Below, piece by piece: positions 61,027-64,000 of a stretch of DNA of 64,000 nt; the first letter of the stretch is position 1, and each line of letters opens with the position of its first letter. The stretch is taken from assembly GCF_014205295.1 (NCBI RefSeq), contig NZ_JACHNF010000001.1, forward strand, positions 744,001 through 808,000, read 5' to 3'. The notes under the pieces are model-generated. The model made no database searches. It was not told the DNA's origin and worked only from the letters and a program-made list of their open reading frames with translations. The position numbers and the translations under genes were made by a program. Origin of the DNA: Kribbella solani. Its GTDB lineage: Bacteria; Actinomycetota; Actinomycetes; Propionibacteriales; Kribbellaceae.

Positions 61027-63372
61027 CTACGGGGCCAGGTGGCGTTGGGTTGCCCATTGGGCTACGTGGACTCGGGACGGCAGACCCAGTTTGCGCATCA
61101 CGTTGCGGACGTGGTTGATGGCCGTCCACTCGGCGATCCGCAGCCGGTTCGCGATTTGGCGGTTCGTCAAACCTTCCGCCACCAGCACGACCACCTCGCG
61201 TTCGCGCGCGGTGAGTATCGTGTCCTCGAAGCTGTCGGCAGGATCGACGTACGAGTTGAGCAGGCCGGCGTCCTTGTCGAGCAGGGTCGGCAGCGGGAGC
61301 GATCGGCCGGCGATGCACGCGTTGTCGAAGGCAACTTGTCCGAGCCGTTGCCGCAGGTGCTGCAAAGTGCGGTCGACGTACGACAACACCTGCGCGCACG
61401 CGTAGCTCTGGGTTCCGGCCCGGATCGAATTGGCTGCCGCGATCAACCGGACCGCGGTCAGATCGCTGGCCGGGCGGCGATGACCGGACAGCACCAAGGC
61501 GAGCGCCTCCAGCGCGAACGGCGTCTCCGGGTGCGTACCCTGCTCGACCGACGCGGCCACCGCGGACCGGCAGATCCGCTCCGCCTCCCGGTGATCGCCG
61601 CGCCGGAACGCGATCAGCCCGGCCAGCGCGCGGACGTTCTGATCGGCACCGTGCGCCTCCAGCAGCGGAAGCGCGAAATCGACCGCCTCGTCGGCCGCCG
61701 GCACGTCGCCGTGACTCAGCGAGATCACCGCCAGGTCGATGAGCGCCCGCGCGGCCGCGCCCGGCGCCTCGGCCGCCCGCCACATCGACAGGCTCTGCTC
61801 GCACAGCGTCCGGGCCGCGCGCAGATCGCCGCGGATCCGGGCGATGTTTCCCAGATGGTTGAGAGCAGCCGCCTCACCGAAGGCCAGGCCGAGTTTGTGG
61901 TACGCGGCTACCGCGGCGCGCTGGTAATCCTCGGCCAGCGCGTACTCGCCGGCCGCCATCGCCAGCGCTCCGGCCGAATGCAGCGCGTCGGCGTGGCGAC
62001 GGTGGCCCGTACGCGTCGAATGGTCCGCCAGGGTTTCCTTCAGCATCTGCAGGCCCGCGCCCAGTTCGCCCTGGCTGAACATGAACCGTGACAGCCAGGT
62101 CGCGAGTGCCAGCGCACTGTCCGCATCGCCGCGGAAACGCAGGTGCCGGTACGCGGCCAGGACGTTCGCCTGTTCAGGCATCAGCCGGCGCAGGTACGCG
62201 GCGTGCCGGCCGTCGCCGAGCTCTTGTTCGGCGTCGGCGACCAGTTGCAGGAAGTACACGGCGTGCCGGTCGCGTACTTCGTGCTCGTCGATCGTGTCTT
62301 GGAGTTGCTCGATGCAGAACGCCTGAATCGTACCCAGCTGATGGAATCGCGGCTCGCCGTCGGGATCGGGCGAGACCGACAGCAATCCCTTGTCCAGCAG
62401 GGATTCCAGCAGTTCTTCGCCAAGGTTCCGGGTCACTTGCGCGACGGCCGCCGCGGCCGCGAGGCTGAATCCGTCCGCGAAGACTCCGAGGCTGGTCAGC
62501 AGGTGGCGCTCCCGCGGACTGAGCAGTTGGTAGCTCCAATGGATCGCCGCGCGCATGCTCTGCTGCCGAGGTGGCACGTTGGCCAGGTCGAAGCGCAGGA
62601 TGTCGATGCCGTCGCGCAACCTGGTCAGCAACGCGGCCGGCGCGAACAGCCGGAGCTTCGTCGCCGCGAGCTCGATCGCCAGCGGCAGTCCGTCGACCAA
62701 CCGGCAGATCTCGGCGACGTCGCCGACATTGTCGTCGGTCAGCTTGAAGTCCGGCGTGACCGCCCGGGCCCGCTGTACGAAGAGCGCGATCGACGGCGTG
62801 TCAGCCAGCTTCGCGAACGGCATCCGCCGCGAGTCGGGAAGCGGCAGGGGCCGAACCGGGTACAGCCGTTCGCCGTAGATCTGCAGCGGCTGACGGCTCG
62901 TGGTCAGTACGCGCAGACTGGGACAGTACGACAGCAGACCGGCCAACAGGTCGGTGACGCCGGTCGCGACGTGCTCGCAGTTGTCGAGAACCAGCAGCAC
63001 TTCGCGGTCGCGCAATCGCTCCCGGATGGTGTCCGCGGTACCGGGATCACGCTGCAACTCGGCAGGACAGGCCGTGGTGACCGCGCTGGGGACCTGGCCT
63101 GATTCCGACAGCGCGGCGAGCTCGACCGGCCAGGCGCCGTCGCGGAAGGCGGCGCGTACGTCCTTGACCACCGCCTGAGCCAACCGGGTCTTGCCGGCGC
63201 CGCCGGGACCGGTGAGCGTGACGAGCCGGGCCGGACTCTGGATGATGCGGCGCAGTTCGGCCCGGTCATGGTCGCGTCCGACCAGCGGGGTCGGCGGGCA
63301 GACGCCGTTCGCCCAGTACACCGCTGTCGTGTCGCGTTGCTCGGCCGGATCACGGCCGTCACCGGTACTCAT
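61027..63372 (-). CDS. LuxR-family regulator with ATPase and TPR-like sensor region
   Basis: 781 aa. N-terminal STAND-type ATPase: Walker A GPGGAGKT at 55-62, Walker B LLVLDN at 126-131. The central ~450 residues are helical repeats (AGEYALAEDYQRAAVAAYHKLG, RGDLRAARTLCEQSLSMW). The C-terminal LuxR helix-turn-helix is in the last 62 residues (LTAREREVVVLVAEGLTNRQIANRL, in parts). Expected to bind a ligand, oligomerise with ATP and activate transcription. ATG overlaps the stop of the upstream dehydrogenase gene (ATGA), an unusual pairing of a regulator behind an enzyme. Confidence 0.9.
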   Translation of the reverse strand: MSTGDGRDPAEQRDTTAVYWANGVCPPTPLVGRDHDRAELRRIIQSPARLVTLTGPGGAGKTRLAQAVVKDVRAAFRDGAWPVELAALSESGQVPSAVTTACPAELQRDPGTADTIRERLRDREVLLVLDNCEHVATGVTDLLAGLLSYCPSLRVLTTSRQPLQIYGERLYPVRPLPLPDSRRMPFAKLADTPSIALFVQRARAVTPDFKLTDDNVGDVAEICRLVDGLPLAIELAATKLRLFAPAALLTRLRDGIDILRFDLANVPPRQQSMRAAIHWSYQLLSPRERHLLTSLGVFADGFSLAAAAAVAQVTRNLGEELLESLLDKGLLSVSPDPDGEPRFHQLGTIQAFCIEQLQDTIDEHEVRDRHAVYFLQLVADAEQELGDGRHAAYLRRLMPEQANVLAAYRHLRFRGDADSALALATWLSRFMFSQGELGAGLQMLKETLADHSTRTGHRRHADALHSAGALAMAAGEYALAEDYQRAAVAAYHKLGLAFGEAAALNHLGNIARIRGDLRAARTLCEQSLSMWRAAEAPGAAARALIDLAVISLSHGDVPAADEAVDFALPLLEAHGADQNVRALAGLIAFRRGDHREAERICRSAVAASVEQGTHPETPFALEALALVLSGHRRPASDLTAVRLIAAANSIRAGTQSYACAQVLSYVDRTLQHLRQRLGQVAFDNACIAGRSLPLPTLLDKDAGLLNSYVDPADSFEDTILTAREREVVVLVAEGLTNRQIANRLRIAEWTAINHVRNVMRKLGLPSRVHVAQWATQRHLAP

Positions 63373-64000
63373 CGCGCCGCGTAGCCGCCGTCCACGATCA
63401 GGTCGGTGCCGGTGACGAACGAGGCGTCGTCGGACAGCAGGAACAGCACCGCGGCCGCGATCTCGTACGGGGTCGCCATCCGGCGCATCGGGGTGGCGGC
63501 CACGAAGTCGGTGACGAATTGTTCCGGTAGGCCCGTGGTCATCGGGGTCCGGACCATCCCGGGGGAGACGGCGTTCACGCGGATGCCGGCCCGCGCGAGT
63601 TCGACGGCCGCGGCGCGGGTCATCGCCGCGACGGCGCCCTTTGCGCCGTGGTACGCGAAGGCGGCGCCGGAGCCGATCTGGCCGAAGACCGAGGACACGT
63701 TCACGATCGCGCCACGGCCGGCCAGGTGCATACTCGGTACGACCGTCTGCATGCCCAGCCAGGTACCGCGCTGGCTGACGTTGACGACGCGATCCCATTC
63801 GTCCGCGGTGATGGTTTCGAGACCTTGCCGACCGAGGACGCCGGCGTTGTTCACCAGCAGAGTCGGGTAGCCGAAGTGCCGGCGCGCGGTGCGGGCGAAC
63901 TTCGACCAGGCGTTGGGGTCGGTCACGTCGACCTCGGCCGGAACGACGCGGCCCGGCAGACCAGCCGCCTCGATCTCGGCGGCCGCGGCCGCGCACCGAT
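63369..64000 (-). CDS. Short-chain dehydrogenase/reductase, N-terminus outside window
   Basis: The frame runs to the window end, so the nucleotide-binding GxxxGxG is not seen; the visible part starts within AAAEIEAAGLPGRVVPAEVDVTD. Catalytic residues: Asn of NNAG, Ser in NVSSVFG, and Tyr-x3-Lys in AYHGAKGAV. C-terminal DGGYAAR is typical. NAD(P)-dependent oxidoreductase of unknown substrate. GTG 63926 is internal. Confidence 0.9.
   Translation of the reverse strand, partial: RCAAAAAEIEAAGLPGRVVPAEVDVTDPNAWSKFARTARRHFGYPTLLVNNAGVLGRQGLETITADEWDRVVNVSQRGTWLGMQTVVPSMHLAGRGAIVNVSSVFGQIGSGAAFAYHGAKGAVAAMTRAAAVELARAGIRVNAVSPGMVRTPMTTGLPEQFVTDFVAATPMRRMATPYEIAAAVLFLLSDDASFVTGTDLIVDGGYAAR

Noticed and set aside
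1..64000. CRISPR arrays, tRNA, rRNA and insertion sequences
   Set aside because: I looked for regularly spaced repeats, cloverleaf ends, rRNA-like stretches, transposase motifs and terminal inverted repeats and saw none.

Overview
The window looks like chromosome of a high-GC actinomycete. Nearly every codon ends in G or C, GTG starts are common, genes are packed into ATGA/GTGA-overlapping operons, and the content (LacI/TetR regulators, DUF664, DUF574-type methyltransferase, GH78 rhamnosidase, xylose-type ABC importer) is typical of soil actinobacteria. Heavy use of GTAC-containing codons reminds me of Kribbella/Nocardioidaceae, but that is an impression and not a measurement. Both ends cut through genes: a CoA ligase on the left and a short-chain dehydrogenase on the right.

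Layout. (1) 1-8225, + strand: one long overlapping operon for CoA-thioester catabolism. It has an NDP-forming acyl-CoA synthetase, two MaoC-type hydratases, a DUF35 zinc-ribbon/OB protein, a thiolase-fold protein lacking the thiolase cysteines (Ltp2/aldolase-like), two crotonase-fold enzymes, a metallo-beta-lactamase-fold hydrolase and an MFS transporter. (2) 8302-9802: a DUF664 protein and a nucleotidyltransferase. (3) 9871-14884: MFS, amidase and acyl-CoA ligase divergent from a TetR regulator, with a 20-bp palindrome between them. (4) 14886-24847: LacI regulator divergent from a peptide-type ABC importer (one permease fused to its ATPase), an alpha/beta hydrolase and a GH78 alpha-L-rhamnosidase, which together read as a rhamnoside uptake and breakdown locus. 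(5) 24883-31410: an ABC-2 exporter, an erm methyltransferase pseudogene, a small secreted SH3-type protein and a XylFGH-like sugar importer. (6) 31565-38518: a large membrane protein of unknown function, the metX-metY-CoA-binding operon, and OsmC plus a flavin monooxygenase.

(7) 38592-58094 is the centrepiece: a roughly 19.5-kb operon for an insecticidal-type Tc toxin complex. A fused TcB-TcC protein (2287 aa; SpvB, FG-GAP and RHS core) ends in a variable tail that carries a PD-(D/E)XK-like nuclease signature. It is followed by a 3079-aa TcA pore subunit and two translationally coupled kelch-propeller proteins, the second with a TPR half. No immunity gene and no release gene is visible. The kelch and kelch-TPR partners and the nuclease-like effector tail are the most unusual features here.

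(8) 58268-64000: a 62-aa small protein, a probably frameshifted secretome-like gene, a SAM methyltransferase, a hypothetical protein, and a LuxR-family ATPase regulator coupled to a short-chain dehydrogenase.
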